DNA of 64,000 nucleotides from JANQTF01 sp036835375 (GCA_036835375.1 DAITMB010000013.1:1-64000); one strand, 5' to 3'; counted from the first letter of the stretch, positions 1 to 8,869 are shown. Made by a program: numbers and translations. The notes: generated by a model not told the origin, from the sequence alone.

Positions 1-241
1 GCATCCACGCGATGATCCCCACACACTTCGGCGAGGCATTGGCCTCCAGACAAAGCGTGAGGATGCCGTCTGGCCCGGTGAGCACGGGCTTGAACACGAC
101 TTTGATGGGAATGCTTGGATCATCACTCAGCGAGCGAGCAATTTCTTGGGAGTGAAGTGCCACTTGCTCCAAGGTCTCTGGACCATAGAGGTGCTGGCTG
201 CCTGTGACAAACCAGGCTTCGTAATGGGTAAAAACTGACAT
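1..241 (-). CDS. araA: L-arabinose isomerase, N-terminal part (cut by window edge)
   Basis: Reading the minus strand from the ATG at 239-241 gives 80 codons with no stop before the window edge. The protein begins MSVFTHYEAWFVTGSQHLYG and continues with PETLEQV, which matches the very conserved start of L-arabinose isomerase (E. coli has NYEVWFVIGSQHLYGPETL). The family converts L-arabinose to L-ribulose in the cytoplasm, the first step of the AraA-AraB-AraD route, and araB and araD lie upstream on the same strand. The leader before the ATG is a run of short CT-rich repeats with no recognisable ribosome binding site. Only the N-terminal domain is visible, so active-site residues cannot be checked. 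Confidence 0.93.
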   Translation of the reverse strand, partial: MSVFTHYEAWFVTGSQHLYGPETLEQVALHSQEIARSLSDDPSIPIKVVFKPVLTGPDGILTLCLEANASPKCVGIIAWM

Positions 242-297
242 GAGAGATTGAGAGATTGAGAGGCGAGAGGTTGAGAGGCGAGAGATTGGGAGCCGAA
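241..297. repeat. Degenerate tandem 7-8 bp repeats in the araA leader
   Basis: About seven imperfect copies of an 8-base unit lie directly against the araA start codon; on the + strand they read TGAGAGAT, TGAGAGAT, TGAGAGGC, GAGAGGT, TGAGAGGC, GAGAGAT and TGGGAGCC. In the araA mRNA this is a CU-rich leader with no purine-rich ribosome binding site. Tracts like this can change copy number by slippage; whether that happens here is not known. Confidence 0.7.
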
Positions 298-331
298 GCG
301 ATCTTGTACTTGCCAAAGTTACATTCCTACC

Positions 332-468
332 GAACCCGGGACCATCTCGGTGGGAGAGGTCAGCCCGGTAGAAATGACGGGTTCACTCGACCGCAAGCGG
401 TCGTGGAGGCGTCGTGTTACAAAATCTCGATTTGGTCACCGACACTGCCGACCCCAAGAGGTCGGCAG
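332..468 (-). other. Cluster of RNA hairpins between the symporter gene and araA
   Basis: Three stems can be read. One is a long-range pair, GAACCCG (332-338) with CGGGTTC (378-384), enclosing a hairpin at 340-361 (TCTC/GAGA extended by GACC/GGTC with one bulge). The second is CGACCG-CAAG-CGGTCG at 388-403. The third is CTGCCGACC (445-453) with GGTCGGCAG (460-468) around a 6-base loop. No strong T-run directly follows the last stem in the transcribed direction, so a processing or mRNA-stability element separating symporter and araA expression is as likely as a terminator. Function is inferred only from structure and position. Confidence 0.5.
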
Positions 469-500
469 GTGTGTTGTGCTGAGCTGCACTGCGTGCAAGC

Positions 501-2441
501 CTACCAGAATATGAGGTAGAAGAGGGCCACAATGAAGGTCACAATGACTGCTCCGATATTGAATTCCAGGCCTGTCTTGAACAAATCGGGCGTGTAGCGA
601 ATGGCCCCTTTGTCAGCCGTTTTGCTGCGGGCATTGGTGTAGAGCACCAAGCCTATCATGCTCATGGCCGTGCCAAAGAAGATAAAGGCTTCTGCCCCAA
701 TGTTGGCGAGGCGCTCAAGGGTCGTAAATACGAACACAAAGGAAAGCAATCCGATTCCGCCAAACACGTAGGAGCTCCGCACCATCATGTTCTTCACATT
801 TTCACTGAGCACGCTGAGATTCTTCTTGGCAGACTTGTCTGTCACATTATCAAATTCATCCACGTCCGTGGTGCGATCGTCGGGCACTTCATCGGTTTTA
901 TCGAAAAAGGTGATCAAAGACACCACCGCCACCAGTGCAATGAACACATAGCCCATTCGCAGAAGGAAAGGAATTTCAGGAAACATCAGCTTCGCGCCGA
1001 TCCCAAGCGGAAAAGTGAGCAATGCAGCCGCAACTGCTGCACGTGTGGAGGCACGTTTCCAGAATAGTCCCATCGCAAAAACTACCGCCACGCCTGGATA
1101 GATCAGCCCGGTATATTCCTGGATGTACTGAAACACCTGATCGAAGCCACCCAAGAGGGGTTTTGCCACAAGGCTGGAGATTACCAGCGCCACCAGCGCC
1201 ACGACGCGACCAACGAAGACAAGCTGCTTTTCAGAAGCTTTGGGGGCGATCAAAGGACGGTAAATGTCGATAGTAAAGATAGTTGATGTAGAGTTGATCA
1301 TCGAGGCAAGTGAAGACACAATGGCCGCCACCAAGGCTGCAAAGGCTAATCCCCGAATACCCGAGGGCACGAAGTTTTTGAGCAACCAGGGGTATGCCTC
1401 ATCGGACTTGGTGATCGTGCCAACTTCCTCTAGTGTTGACCCGAGCAGGTTCGCCAGATAGCCGGGTGTCTCTTCTTCTAATTCGAAGAACACAAATGCT
1501 GTAATACCAGGAATCACGACGATGAGGGGGATCAGGATTTTGAGGAATGCAGCGAATAGCAAACCGCGCTTCGCCTCCTTCATCGACTTGGCAGCAAGTC
1601 CCTTCTGAATGATGTACTGATTGAAACCCCAGTAGCCAATGTTGGTGAGCCACATAGCCCCAAACACCACAGCAAGGCCCGGAAGGTCGATGTATGCGTC
1701 TTTGGTACCTCCGCTGCCATCCGGAATGAAGGTAGTCCCCTTCTCTATCACCATGTCAAAATGATCTGCGGCGCGATCGTAGATCAAGCTAAAGCCATCC
1801 CAAACAGTGCCCGGCGACACTGCATCCAACGCGAGGAAAGTGGTGATCAAGCCGCCGCCCACCAGGAAAAACACTTGAAACACATCGGTCCATGCTACCG
1901 CCGTGAGGCCACCGTAGATGGAGTAAAGCCCTGCTACGATGGCGAGACCGATGATGCCATACCATACCGGAATCCCAAGAATTTTGTCCATCGCCAAGGC
2001 GCCAAGATAGGTCACCGTGGTCAGATTCACGAACACATACACCAGCAGCCACATGATCGCAAAGGCAGAACTTACGCCCTGATTGAATCGCCCGGCGAGA
2101 AACTGATTGGTGGTGTAAATGCCTTTGTTCAGGAAAATAGGCAAGAAATACTTGGCCACAATGATCAAGGTGATCGCCGCCATCCATTCATAAGCAGCGA
2201 TGCCCAGCCCTAGCGCATATCCTGATCCTGACATCCCGATGAAATGCTCCGCCGAAATGTTCGCAGCGATCAGCGAGGCACCGATCGCCCACCAAGTGAG
2301 GTTGCGGCCAGCCAAAAAGTAGTCTTCGCCAGATCGCTCATGCCCCTTCTTGTTTCGAGAGACATACAGCCCCACGCTGACAATGGTCACAACATAAATC
2401 GCGAAAATGATATAGTCCAGTGTTACAAATCCAGAGTTCAT
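501..2441 (-). CDS. Sodium/solute (sugar) symporter, SSS family, probable arabinose uptake
   Basis: This 646-residue protein has about 14-15 hydrophobic segments. It starts NSGFVTLDYIIFAIYVVTIV and then shows the SSS-family stretch EDYFLAGRNLTWW at about residues 40-52 and SLIAANISAEHFIGMSG just after. Those features resemble the Vibrio sodium/galactose transporter subfamily. A charged cytoplasmic loop (PDDRTTDVDEFD) precedes the last transmembrane helices, as in that subfamily. It would import a sugar with sodium across the inner membrane. Its place between araD and araA on the same strand makes L-arabinose the likely substrate, by inference. A weak -7-like sequence (TATATTTT, 2480-2487) lies upstream. 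Confidence 0.88.
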   Translation of the reverse strand: MNSGFVTLDYIIFAIYVVTIVSVGLYVSRNKKGHERSGEDYFLAGRNLTWWAIGASLIAANISAEHFIGMSGSGYALGLGIAAYEWMAAITLIIVAKYFLPIFLNKGIYTTNQFLAGRFNQGVSSAFAIMWLLVYVFVNLTTVTYLGALAMDKILGIPVWYGIIGLAIVAGLYSIYGGLTAVAWTDVFQVFFLVGGGLITTFLALDAVSPGTVWDGFSLIYDRAADHFDMVIEKGTTFIPDGSGGTKDAYIDLPGLAVVFGAMWLTNIGYWGFNQYIIQKGLAAKSMKEAKRGLLFAAFLKILIPLIVVIPGITAFVFFELEEETPGYLANLLGSTLEEVGTITKSDEAYPWLLKNFVPSGIRGLAFAALVAAIVSSLASMINSTSTIFTIDIYRPLIAPKASEKQLVFVGRVVALVALVISSLVAKPLLGGFDQVFQYIQEYTGLIYPGVAVVFAMGLFWKRASTRAAVAAALLTFPLGIGAKLMFPEIPFLLRMGYVFIALVAVVSLITFFDKTDEVPDDRTTDVDEFDNVTDKSAKKNLSVLSENVKNMMVRSSYVFGGIGLLSFVFVFTTLERLANIGAEAFIFFGTAMSMIGLVLYTNARSKTADKGAIRYTPDLFKTGLEFNIGAVIVTFIVALFYLIFW

Positions 2442-2680
2442 TGCGAGTTCGGTTCGTAGAGGTTAAAGGATTGAGGAGGAAAATATAGAGGAAATGAAAA
2501 AAGTAAATAGAATCCTTGATTGCTTGGAATGTCGCGGGGTGCCGCTTTGTTCTTAAGAAGGGAAAAGAAAGGCTGTCTTGCCTTGATTCTTGTCAATAGT
2601 AGAAAAAATCCTTGAATCTAGCCGAAAAATAACCGACGGGAGCCTCCACAGGCCCTCTTCACATTACTATCAAGCCATTC

Positions 2681-3379
2681 TTATTTCTGGCCATAATAAG
2701 CACCTTGGCCATGCTTGCGCTGCCAGTGTTTCTGCACCAGCGCCTCTTTGAGCCGGGGTGCATCGGGGCGAATGCTCAGGGTGAGCCATGCCATACGAGC
2801 GCATTCTTCGAGCACCGCGCTGTTGTACACCGCTTTGTGCGCCGTTTTTCCCCAAGTAAATGGTGCGTGGTTACCCACCAGCACCATCTCTATTTCTGCT
2901 GGATCGTAGCCCTTTTGTCGAAAATGGTCGATGATCTGGTAACCCGTTTCGTGTTCGTAGTTTCCTTTGATTTTTTCATCATCCATCGGCGGCGCACAGG
3001 GAATATCTACCGTGAGGTGATCAGCGTGAGTGGTACCCAGGATCGGAATGTCGCGTTGCGCCTGCGCCCAAGAAGTGGCATAGGTCGAATGCGTATGCAC
3101 CACCGCCCCGATATGTGGCCATTCCTGGTACAGCACCGCATGGGTGAGCGTGTCCGAAGAGGGCCTCATTGCACCGTCGATCACTTTGCCTGAAAAGTCA
3201 CACACAACCATGTCCTCCGGGCGAAGGACCTCATAAGGCACTCCGCTGGGCTTGATCGCGAATGCTTCTCGCTCTCGATCTACCACACTCACATTCCCAA
3301 ACGTGAAGAGCACCAGTCCCAGCTTGGGGAGCTGCATATTGGCCTCATAGGCCTCTTGTCGTATCGCTGCGTAGGTCAT
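2681..3379 (-). CDS. araD: L-ribulose-5-phosphate 4-epimerase
   Basis: This 232-residue class II aldolase-fold protein starts MTYAAIRQEAYEANMQLPKL. It carries family signatures: SGVPYEVLRPEDMVVCD, the metal-binding HTHSTYA motif near residue 95, THADHL, and GNHAPFTWG near residue 170. The enzyme turns L-ribulose 5-phosphate into D-xylulose 5-phosphate, the last step of arabinose entry into the pentose phosphate pathway. Its length equals the E. coli enzyme to within a few residues. It lies 76 bases downstream of araB on the same strand, so the two are probably co-transcribed. Two further genes of the pathway flank it. Confidence 0.95.
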   Translation of the reverse strand: MTYAAIRQEAYEANMQLPKLGLVLFTFGNVSVVDREREAFAIKPSGVPYEVLRPEDMVVCDFSGKVIDGAMRPSSDTLTHAVLYQEWPHIGAVVHTHSTYATSWAQAQRDIPILGTTHADHLTVDIPCAPPMDDEKIKGNYEHETGYQIIDHFRQKGYDPAEIEMVLVGNHAPFTWGKTAHKAVYNSAVLEECARMAWLTLSIRPDAPRLKEALVQKHWQRKHGQGAYYGQK

Positions 3380-3455
3380 CCGAATCGTAGAAAAGGGTGT
3401 AAAAAATAGAGGGATATCCCTTCGACTTGATCATGCTCAACAATTCAACAAAGAC

Positions 3456-5159
3456 TTATTTCGCCAGCGTTTTTCCAGCGGCAACTTTTTCATTCGTGAA
3501 GGTCTCCACCGATTGAGCCACAGCCAAATAGCGCTCATAACGCTTGGCGTAGATAGGCACCAGCGCAGGCTGTGGGTGGTATTCCTTTTCGAAGCCATGG
3601 CCCATCGCAGCTTGCGCTTGCAACACATCGGGGTAGATCCCGGCTGCCGTCGCGGCGAACATCGCTGCACCCAGGGCACAGGTTTGTTCCGCCCTCGCCA
3701 CCTGAATTGGCATATCCAGCACATTGGCCAAGGTCTGCATCACGAAGGGCGACTTTTTGGCGACTCCTCCTAAACCCACAATCTCATAGATCGGAATGCC
3801 TTCGCGCCGAAATCGCTCCACAATGGCTTTGGAGCCGAAGCAAGTCGCCTCCACCAGCGCACGAAACACCCGGGGCGCATCCGATCCCAAATTGAGGTTG
3901 AAAATCGCTCCTTTGAGGTTTTGGTCGGCATCAGGCGTGCGGCGGCCATTCATCCAGTCTAATGCCAACTCTGTGCTGTCTTCCACCGCAATGGCAGCGG
4001 CGGCTTCGCTCAGCGCTGGAATCAGTGCATCAGTGACGTCTGCCACGAGCTGGTCGCGACCTGTCACATCGGCGGGAATGAGGCTCAGCGGCCATGCTAG
4101 CAAGCCGCGAAACCACGCGTAAATGTCCCCAAAGGCTGATTGGCCTGCCTCCAATCCAAGCATTCCCGGCACCACTGAGCCATCAACTTGCCCGCAAATG
4201 CCTCTCACCAAAGTGCTCCCATATTCTTCGATGGGCGCGATGAGAATGTCGCAAGTGCTCGTCCCCATGATCCGGCTGAACGTAAAGGGTCGAATCTCTC
4301 CGCCCACTGCTCCCATGTGCGCATCGAAGGCACCGACGGCCACCACCACGTCCGTGCTGAGCCCTAGCGCCTCAGCCCATGCTTCAGACAAGTGGCCTGC
4401 CGGAACATCAGACGTATAGGTGTCGGCATACAAGCGGCCGCGTAGGCCGGCCAGCACGGGATCTAGCCCTGTCCAAAACGATTCGGGGGGAAGACCTTGC
4501 CATTCAGGATGCCAAAGTCCCTTGTGACCTGCAGCACATCGGCTGCGCTTCATTTCGCTCACATCGCGCCCTCCACAGAGCACGTATGGGATCCAATCGC
4601 AATGCTCCACCCAGGAATATGCCGCTTCGCGCACCGCAACATCTTCACGGATCACGTGCAGAATTTTCGCCCAAAACCATTCGGAGGAGTAAATCCCTCC
4701 TACATATTTCAGGTAATCCTGAGAAGTTTCGGCGTGAACAGCAGCGGCGTGCTCGTTGATTTCGGCAGCTTCCCGAAGGGCAGTGTGGTCTTTCCACAAC
4801 ACGAACATCGCGTTGGGGTTTTCCGCAAAGGCAGGTAGCAGCGCTAATGGGGTACCCACTGCATCTACAGCCACCGGCGTGGAGCCCGTGGTATCCACAG
4901 CGATCCCCCGCACCATTTGCCGCTCCTGCGGAGTCAGCCCCCGCAGCACGGAGGTGATGGTCTGTTGTAATCCATCGAGATAATCTTGCGGATGTTGCCG
5001 AAACTGATTGCGCGCTGCATCACAATAGAGGCCCTTGGCCCATCGAGGGTAATAAAAAACATCGGTGGCGAGGATCTCGCCATTGTCGCTGCGCGATAAG
5101 ACGGCCCTGACCGAATCTGAGCCATAATCGAGGCCAATCATCAAGGGGGAGAGAGACAT
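3456..5159 (-). CDS. araB: Ribulokinase, FGGY carbohydrate kinase family
   Basis: Read from the ATG at 5157-5159 this is a 567-residue protein starting MSLSPLMIGLDYGSDSVRAVL, the normal length for ribulokinase. The frame is open for another 16 codons upstream, but the kinase fold begins exactly at MIGLDYGS, so the internal start is preferred. Visible family features are the N-terminal phosphate-binding DYGSDSVRA, the FDAHMGAVGG segment and GLGGVAKKSPFVMQTLANVL in the C-terminal half. It phosphorylates L-ribulose with ATP in the cytoplasm. It lies between the araR regulator and araD, all on one strand. Confidence 0.94.
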   Translation of the reverse strand: MSLSPLMIGLDYGSDSVRAVLSRSDNGEILATDVFYYPRWAKGLYCDAARNQFRQHPQDYLDGLQQTITSVLRGLTPQERQMVRGIAVDTTGSTPVAVDAVGTPLALLPAFAENPNAMFVLWKDHTALREAAEINEHAAAVHAETSQDYLKYVGGIYSSEWFWAKILHVIREDVAVREAAYSWVEHCDWIPYVLCGGRDVSEMKRSRCAAGHKGLWHPEWQGLPPESFWTGLDPVLAGLRGRLYADTYTSDVPAGHLSEAWAEALGLSTDVVVAVGAFDAHMGAVGGEIRPFTFSRIMGTSTCDILIAPIEEYGSTLVRGICGQVDGSVVPGMLGLEAGQSAFGDIYAWFRGLLAWPLSLIPADVTGRDQLVADVTDALIPALSEAAAAIAVEDSTELALDWMNGRRTPDADQNLKGAIFNLNLGSDAPRVFRALVEATCFGSKAIVERFRREGIPIYEIVGLGGVAKKSPFVMQTLANVLDMPIQVARAEQTCALGAAMFAATAAGIYPDVLQAQAAMGHGFEKEYHPQPALVPIYAKRYERYLAVAQSVETFTNEKVAAGKTLAK

Positions 5160-5290
5160 ATAAGTGAGTCGTTGGTGGTAGTCAGTGATCGTTGGGGTCT
5201 GTGACAAATCAATCAGCCCTTTCTACTAGACAATGATGCTGGCTCGTCAGATTTAGCGCTTTCCATCACAGCCGTTCAGGCGCTCAACAT

Positions 5291-5980
5291 TTATTTAATG
5301 GCGAAGGCCAACCCGTCGCGGGATCGCTGTCGGTAGGCTTCCCGATCAAAAACATAGTAATAGGCGCCCTTCTTGGAAGATCCGCGTTGCTTCTCGTCGA
5401 GTTTGCGCAGCACACCGAGGCTTTGCATCCGACGGGTAAAATTTCCAAGGTCAAGGGGTCTCTCCAAAATGGCTTCGTACAAGCGTCTCAATTCCGGCAA
5501 GGTAAACTTGTGGGGAAGTAGCTCAAATCCGATGGGCTGAATGCCGGCTTGCTCCCGAAGGCGCTTCCTGGCTCGCTCCACCATCATGCCGTGGTCAAAT
5601 ACCAATTCGGGATACGCTTCTACTGGATACCAGCCCGCTTCGTAGGATTGCAGGTCTTGGTCGTTATAGTCGCTCATATTAATGAGTGCGAAGTACGCAA
5701 TCGATACCACTCGCTCAGCGGGGTCCCGATCCAGCGTACCAAACGCACCAAGTTGGTCCAGATAGATCCCTCTCAGGCCCGTGAGCCGATAAAGCACCCG
5801 CAGTGCAGCCTCGTCGATACTCTCTGCCGGTTGCACAAATCCCCCCATGAGCGACCACTGCCCTTTGGCGGGTTCAAATCCTCGCTTTACCAGCAACACA
5901 TGCAACCCGTTGCCATCAAATCCGAAGATGATGCAATCGACTGCGAGAAGTACCCGATGCTGAGGTTCGTAGGAGAGCAT
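5291..5980 (-). CDS. araR: NUDIX-fold arabinose-type transcriptional regulator (AraR/NrtR family)
   Basis: Starting at the ATG at 5978-5980, the 229-residue protein has an N-terminal NUDIX-like domain (RVLLAVDCIIFGFDGNGLHVLLVKRG, then GQWSLMGGFVQPAES) and a C-terminal winged helix (LPHKFTLPELRRLYEAIL, then FTRRMQSLGVL). The NUDIX box is degenerate: the segment after GGFVQPAES reads IDEAALRVLYRLTGL and lacks the REXXEE catalytic core. That fits a sensor rather than a hydrolase. The family includes the Bacteroides thetaiotaomicron arabinose repressor, which has this architecture. Longer reading from 6085 is rejected because it would cross the promoter and operator at 6003-6029. It is encoded directly upstream of araB, so local control of the ara operon is expected. 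Confidence 0.88.
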   Translation of the reverse strand: MLSYEPQHRVLLAVDCIIFGFDGNGLHVLLVKRGFEPAKGQWSLMGGFVQPAESIDEAALRVLYRLTGLRGIYLDQLGAFGTLDRDPAERVVSIAYFALINMSDYNDQDLQSYEAGWYPVEAYPELVFDHGMMVERARKRLREQAGIQPIGFELLPHKFTLPELRRLYEAILERPLDLGNFTRRMQSLGVLRKLDEKQRGSSKKGAYYYVFDREAYRQRSRDGLAFAIK

Positions 5981-6002
5981 GGAGAAGGAGAGAGTAGTGA
6001 AG

Positions 6003-6010
6003 CAAATATA
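6003..6010 (-). promoter_or_regulatory. Bacteroidota -7 box of the araR promoter
   Basis: On the minus strand the sequence reads TATATTTG, an exact match to the Bacteroidota consensus TAnnTTTG. It lies 23 bases before the araR start at 5980. No clear -33 TTTG is seen at the usual spacing. Confidence 0.6.
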
Positions 6011-6029
6011 AATGTTTATTTGACATTTA
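6009..6029. promoter_or_regulatory. Putative AraR operator, 21-bp palindrome
   Basis: A perfect inverted repeat TAAATGT (6009-6015), 7-base spacer TTATTTG, ACATTTA (6023-6029) overlaps the edge of the -7 box and fills the spacer toward -33. This is where a repressor would block RNA polymerase. The neighbour gene is a winged-helix repressor of the arabinose type, so auto-repression is the simplest reading. A lone half-site ACATTTA also occurs at 5287-5293. Confidence 0.55.
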
Positions 6030-6312
6030 AAAATGAAATCTCCTAAATAATCAGCTAAAAATTGATTACAAATTTGATTTATCAATATCTACTTGACGCT
6101 TATTTTTTTCAATTTTTTCTCCGAATCTCTCAATTACCAAATTGTCAGTGAAAACCCCATCGTGAATTTCCAATGAAAAGCTTCCTCATAGGTTGTCATA
6201 ATTCCTCATTTTCCACTCGACATACTTCAATTTTCTAACCAATTTCCCTCCCCTGACCTTTCTACCCATCCAGCGCCAAGCCAAACCCACGAGACAATCA
6301 CTCCCCTTGACA

Positions 6313-6343
6313 TTGTCAGTTCGGCGGCTGCCTGCTACCTTTG
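6313..6343 (+). promoter_or_regulatory. tyrS promoter (TTG, 20-bp spacer, TACCTTTG)
   Basis: TTG at 6313-6315 and TACCTTTG at 6336-6343 match the Bacteroidota -33 and -7 elements with a 20-base spacer. Transcription would start near 6350, giving a leader of about 30 bases before the tyrS ATG at 6380. This also argues against the in-frame upstream ATG at 6341. Confidence 0.65.
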
Positions 6344-6379
6344 GAGCGGTTGGCAGATTCTCTAATTTTTTCTCATCAA

Positions 6380-7684
6380 ATGAAACCCCTGTTTAATGTC
6401 ATTGAAGAACTGCGCTGGCGCGGCATGATTCAAGAGACAATCCCCGGCACAGAAGATTTTTTTTCTACGACGCGCGGAGCCGTGTATCTGGGGGTGGACC
6501 CTACGAGCAACTCGATGCACATTGGCAACCTAGTTCCCGTCATGATGCTGCTCCACATGCAGCGGGCGGGCCATACGCCTTATGCGCTCGTGGGTGGAGC
6601 CACGGGCCTGGTCGGCGATCCTTCGGGAAAAGATAAAGAGCGTCTGCTGCAAACCGTCGAACAGGTCGAAGAAAATATTCGGGGTATTCGGAGCCAGCTC
6701 GCTCATTTTCTGGATTTCGAGGTGGAAAATGCCCCCGTGATGGTCAACAATTACGATTGGTTCAAAGACTTTGGCTTCCTGGATTTTCTCCGGGATGTCG
6801 GAAAGCACATTCCGATCGCTTACATGCTAAGCAAAGAGTCGGTGAAAAAGCGAATGGAATCCGAGTCTGGCATTTCCTACACAGAATTTGCTTACCAACT
6901 TTTGCAGGGCTACGACTATCTCCACCTCTATCGCCATCACGGCGTACGGCTTCAGATCGGCGGCTCCGACCAGTGGGGCAACATTACCACAGGCACGGAA
7001 CTCATTCGCCGGATGGAAGGCCATGAAGCGAAAGCATTTGCGGCTGTGTGCCCACTCATGACGCGGGAAGATGGGTCCAAATTTGGGAAGTCCGCCGATG
7101 GCACCAGCGTGTGGCTAGATGCCGAAAAGACATCCCCGTACGAATTCTTTCAATACTGGCTCAATGTCGGTGATGCAGATGCGGAGCGCTTGATCAAGAT
7201 TTTCACCTTGCGCACGCAGGAAGAGATCGAGGCACTGGTTGCCACTCACCGCGAGGCGCCCCACCTTCGAAGCCTTCACCGCGTGCTGGCCGATGACATC
7301 ACCGCACGGGTGCATGGGAAAGCCGGCTTGCAAGATGCCATTCTTCTGACTGATTTTTTCTTCGGACGAATCAAATCGAAGGATTCCTTGCGTGCGCTCT
7401 CGGCCAAGCAATGGGAAGAAGTCGCCCGCTCCTCCTCCCAGCTCTCCTTTCCGCTAGACCGCCTGGCTGAAGGCATCAAGGTCGTGGACCTCCTGGTTGA
7501 GACGGGCATCGTCGGCTCAAGAGGCGAAGGCAAGCGGGCTATAGAAAGCGACAAAGCGGTAAAAATCAATATGGAATCTTGCGTTGGTGCGGAGGCCCTG
7601 CTCACACCCGACGATGCGTTTTTGGGAAAATACCTTTACCTTCAACGAGGGAAGAAAAACAAATTCATTATCGAACTGCGGTGA
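6380..7684 (+). CDS. tyrS: Tyrosyl-tRNA synthetase
   Basis: Read from 6380 this is a 434-residue class I aminoacyl-tRNA synthetase starting MKPLFNVIEELRWRGMIQET. The class I signature appears as HIGN after DPTSNSM (about residues 37-47). The second signature appears as KFGKS in REDGSKFGKSADGTSVW (near residue 232), the usual TyrRS variant of KMSKS. Tyrosine-site motifs YDWFKDFGFLDFLRDVGKH and GGSDQWGNITTG are intact. The C-terminus carries an S4-like RNA-binding domain (RLAEGIKVVDLLVETGIVGSRGEGKRAI). It charges tRNA-Tyr in the cytoplasm and has its own promoter. The next gene starts 12 bases after its stop and is probably co-transcribed. Confidence 0.97.
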   Translation: MKPLFNVIEELRWRGMIQETIPGTEDFFSTTRGAVYLGVDPTSNSMHIGNLVPVMMLLHMQRAGHTPYALVGGATGLVGDPSGKDKERLLQTVEQVEENIRGIRSQLAHFLDFEVENAPVMVNNYDWFKDFGFLDFLRDVGKHIPIAYMLSKESVKKRMESESGISYTEFAYQLLQGYDYLHLYRHHGVRLQIGGSDQWGNITTGTELIRRMEGHEAKAFAAVCPLMTREDGSKFGKSADGTSVWLDAEKTSPYEFFQYWLNVGDADAERLIKIFTLRTQEEIEALVATHREAPHLRSLHRVLADDITARVHGKAGLQDAILLTDFFFGRIKSKDSLRALSAKQWEEVARSSSQLSFPLDRLAEGIKVVDLLVETGIVGSRGEGKRAIESDKAVKINMESCVGAEALLTPDDAFLGKYLYLQRGKKNKFIIELR

Positions 7685-7695
7685 ATGATCTGCCG

Positions 7696-8832
7696 ATGAA
7701 GCATTGGATGGTACTGGTGGGGATGCTCCTTCAAGGGCTGCTCCTCATGGGTCAAAGCAGGGGGGATCTTTACTTGTCGCGGTTTTTGCCGGGAGGCCCT
7801 GACCTGAGCGGCACTGAAGTCACCTTGTTCAATGCTTCTGAGCAGGAGATATCATTGGACAAATACATCTTGGTATCCCGATACTGGCGGGTGGTCCTGT
7901 CAGAAAAGGCCAAAATCGCGCCTTACTCCTCCATCACTCTCGGCGCTGTATCGGGGGTCGGCGTATTCTCCTTCTCTGACTTTGCAGGATTCAGCCAAAT
8001 GTCCACTTCTAGCTTGGAGTTAGGAGACTTCGTTGCGCTCCTTGGTCCACAGGGCAGTGCCATGATCGACGGCTTTTACCTGGCTGAACAGCCGCAAATA
8101 GATTTTTTGCCAGTCAGCTTTTCCATCCAGGGCAACAGCATCAGCGTACCAGCGGAAAATCACCCGAAGTGGGCTTACCTCCAGAGTCTCCCCGATCCGA
8201 TCATGGCTTTCGACCGAAACAATGGTGCATGGCGCGCTAACAGCCGCCGGGGAACCCTTTTCCCCGCTACGCAATACGACTTTTTGCAGGCGCGCATGAC
8301 CGAGGAAGGCCTGGTGTCGATCAAGTGGAAGACCAAATTTGAAAATGGCTGCCTGTTTCATCAGATTGAGCGCAGCAGCGATGGCCGAAATTTTGAATCC
8401 ATCGGCAAAAGGCCCGGCGAAAAAGTATCGAATGGCCTCAAAGACTATGTCTATATTGATCAGTCGGCGCAGGTCAATCAGAAATATTGGTACCGCATCA
8501 GCCATGAGGATCAATCTGGCAACCGCGTACTCTCCGAGATCCAGGCGATCGCTACTTCTGAGAGTGCAGCTGGTTTTCGCTTTTCGGTGTTTCGCGAAGG
8601 ACCAGAGACTGGCCAGTATCTGCGCATTCGATACGCTTCGCGCATTGCGCAGGAAGTGCGTCTCAAGCTCCTCGACGAGCAATTGCGACAGATTGAAGTG
8701 CTCAGCACCGGCACCATTGAGCCCAATCGGGAGTATTTGGTCACTTATCGACGCTCCCTCGCTGCAGGGATCTATTACCTCTTGGTCGAGACCAATCAAG
8801 AACGCTACCACGAGGTAGTCGTCATCCAATGA
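7696..8832 (+). CDS. Secreted protein, lamin-tail-like N-terminus and C-terminal sorting-like domain
   Basis: This 378-residue protein has a signal peptide (MKHWMVLVGMLLQGLLLMGQ). The N-terminal part (DLYLSRFLPGGPDLSGTEVT, LFNASEQEISLDKYIL) resembles lamin-tail domains of secreted Bacteroidota proteins. The middle (GCLFHQIERSSDGRNFESIG, YWYRISHEDQSGNRVLSEI) has the fibronectin-like pattern that often precedes T9SS signals. The C-terminus (LDEQLRQIEVLSTG, AAGIYYLLVETNQERYHEVVV) resembles a type A sorting domain but lacks the usual YPNP motif, so export through T9SS is likely rather than certain. A GTG at 7681 in the same frame is an alternative start overlapping the tyrS stop. Its function is unknown. 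Confidence 0.75.
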   Translation: MKHWMVLVGMLLQGLLLMGQSRGDLYLSRFLPGGPDLSGTEVTLFNASEQEISLDKYILVSRYWRVVLSEKAKIAPYSSITLGAVSGVGVFSFSDFAGFSQMSTSSLELGDFVALLGPQGSAMIDGFYLAEQPQIDFLPVSFSIQGNSISVPAENHPKWAYLQSLPDPIMAFDRNNGAWRANSRRGTLFPATQYDFLQARMTEEGLVSIKWKTKFENGCLFHQIERSSDGRNFESIGKRPGEKVSNGLKDYVYIDQSAQVNQKYWYRISHEDQSGNRVLSEIQAIATSESAAGFRFSVFREGPETGQYLRIRYASRIAQEVRLKLLDEQLRQIEVLSTGTIEPNREYLVTYRRSLAAGIYYLLVETNQERYHEVVVIQ

Positions 8833-8869
8833 TGAAATGACAGGTGCACCCTAGAAGCCTCCATTTTCC

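Noticed and set aside
241..297. A CRISPR-like or minisatellite array
   Set aside because: Units are only 7-8 bp and adjacent with no spacers; a leader tandem repeat is the plain description.
5981..6085. N-terminal extension of the arabinose regulator
   Set aside because: It would cross the -7 box and the palindromic operator and adds residues unlike the family; the start at 5980 fits better.
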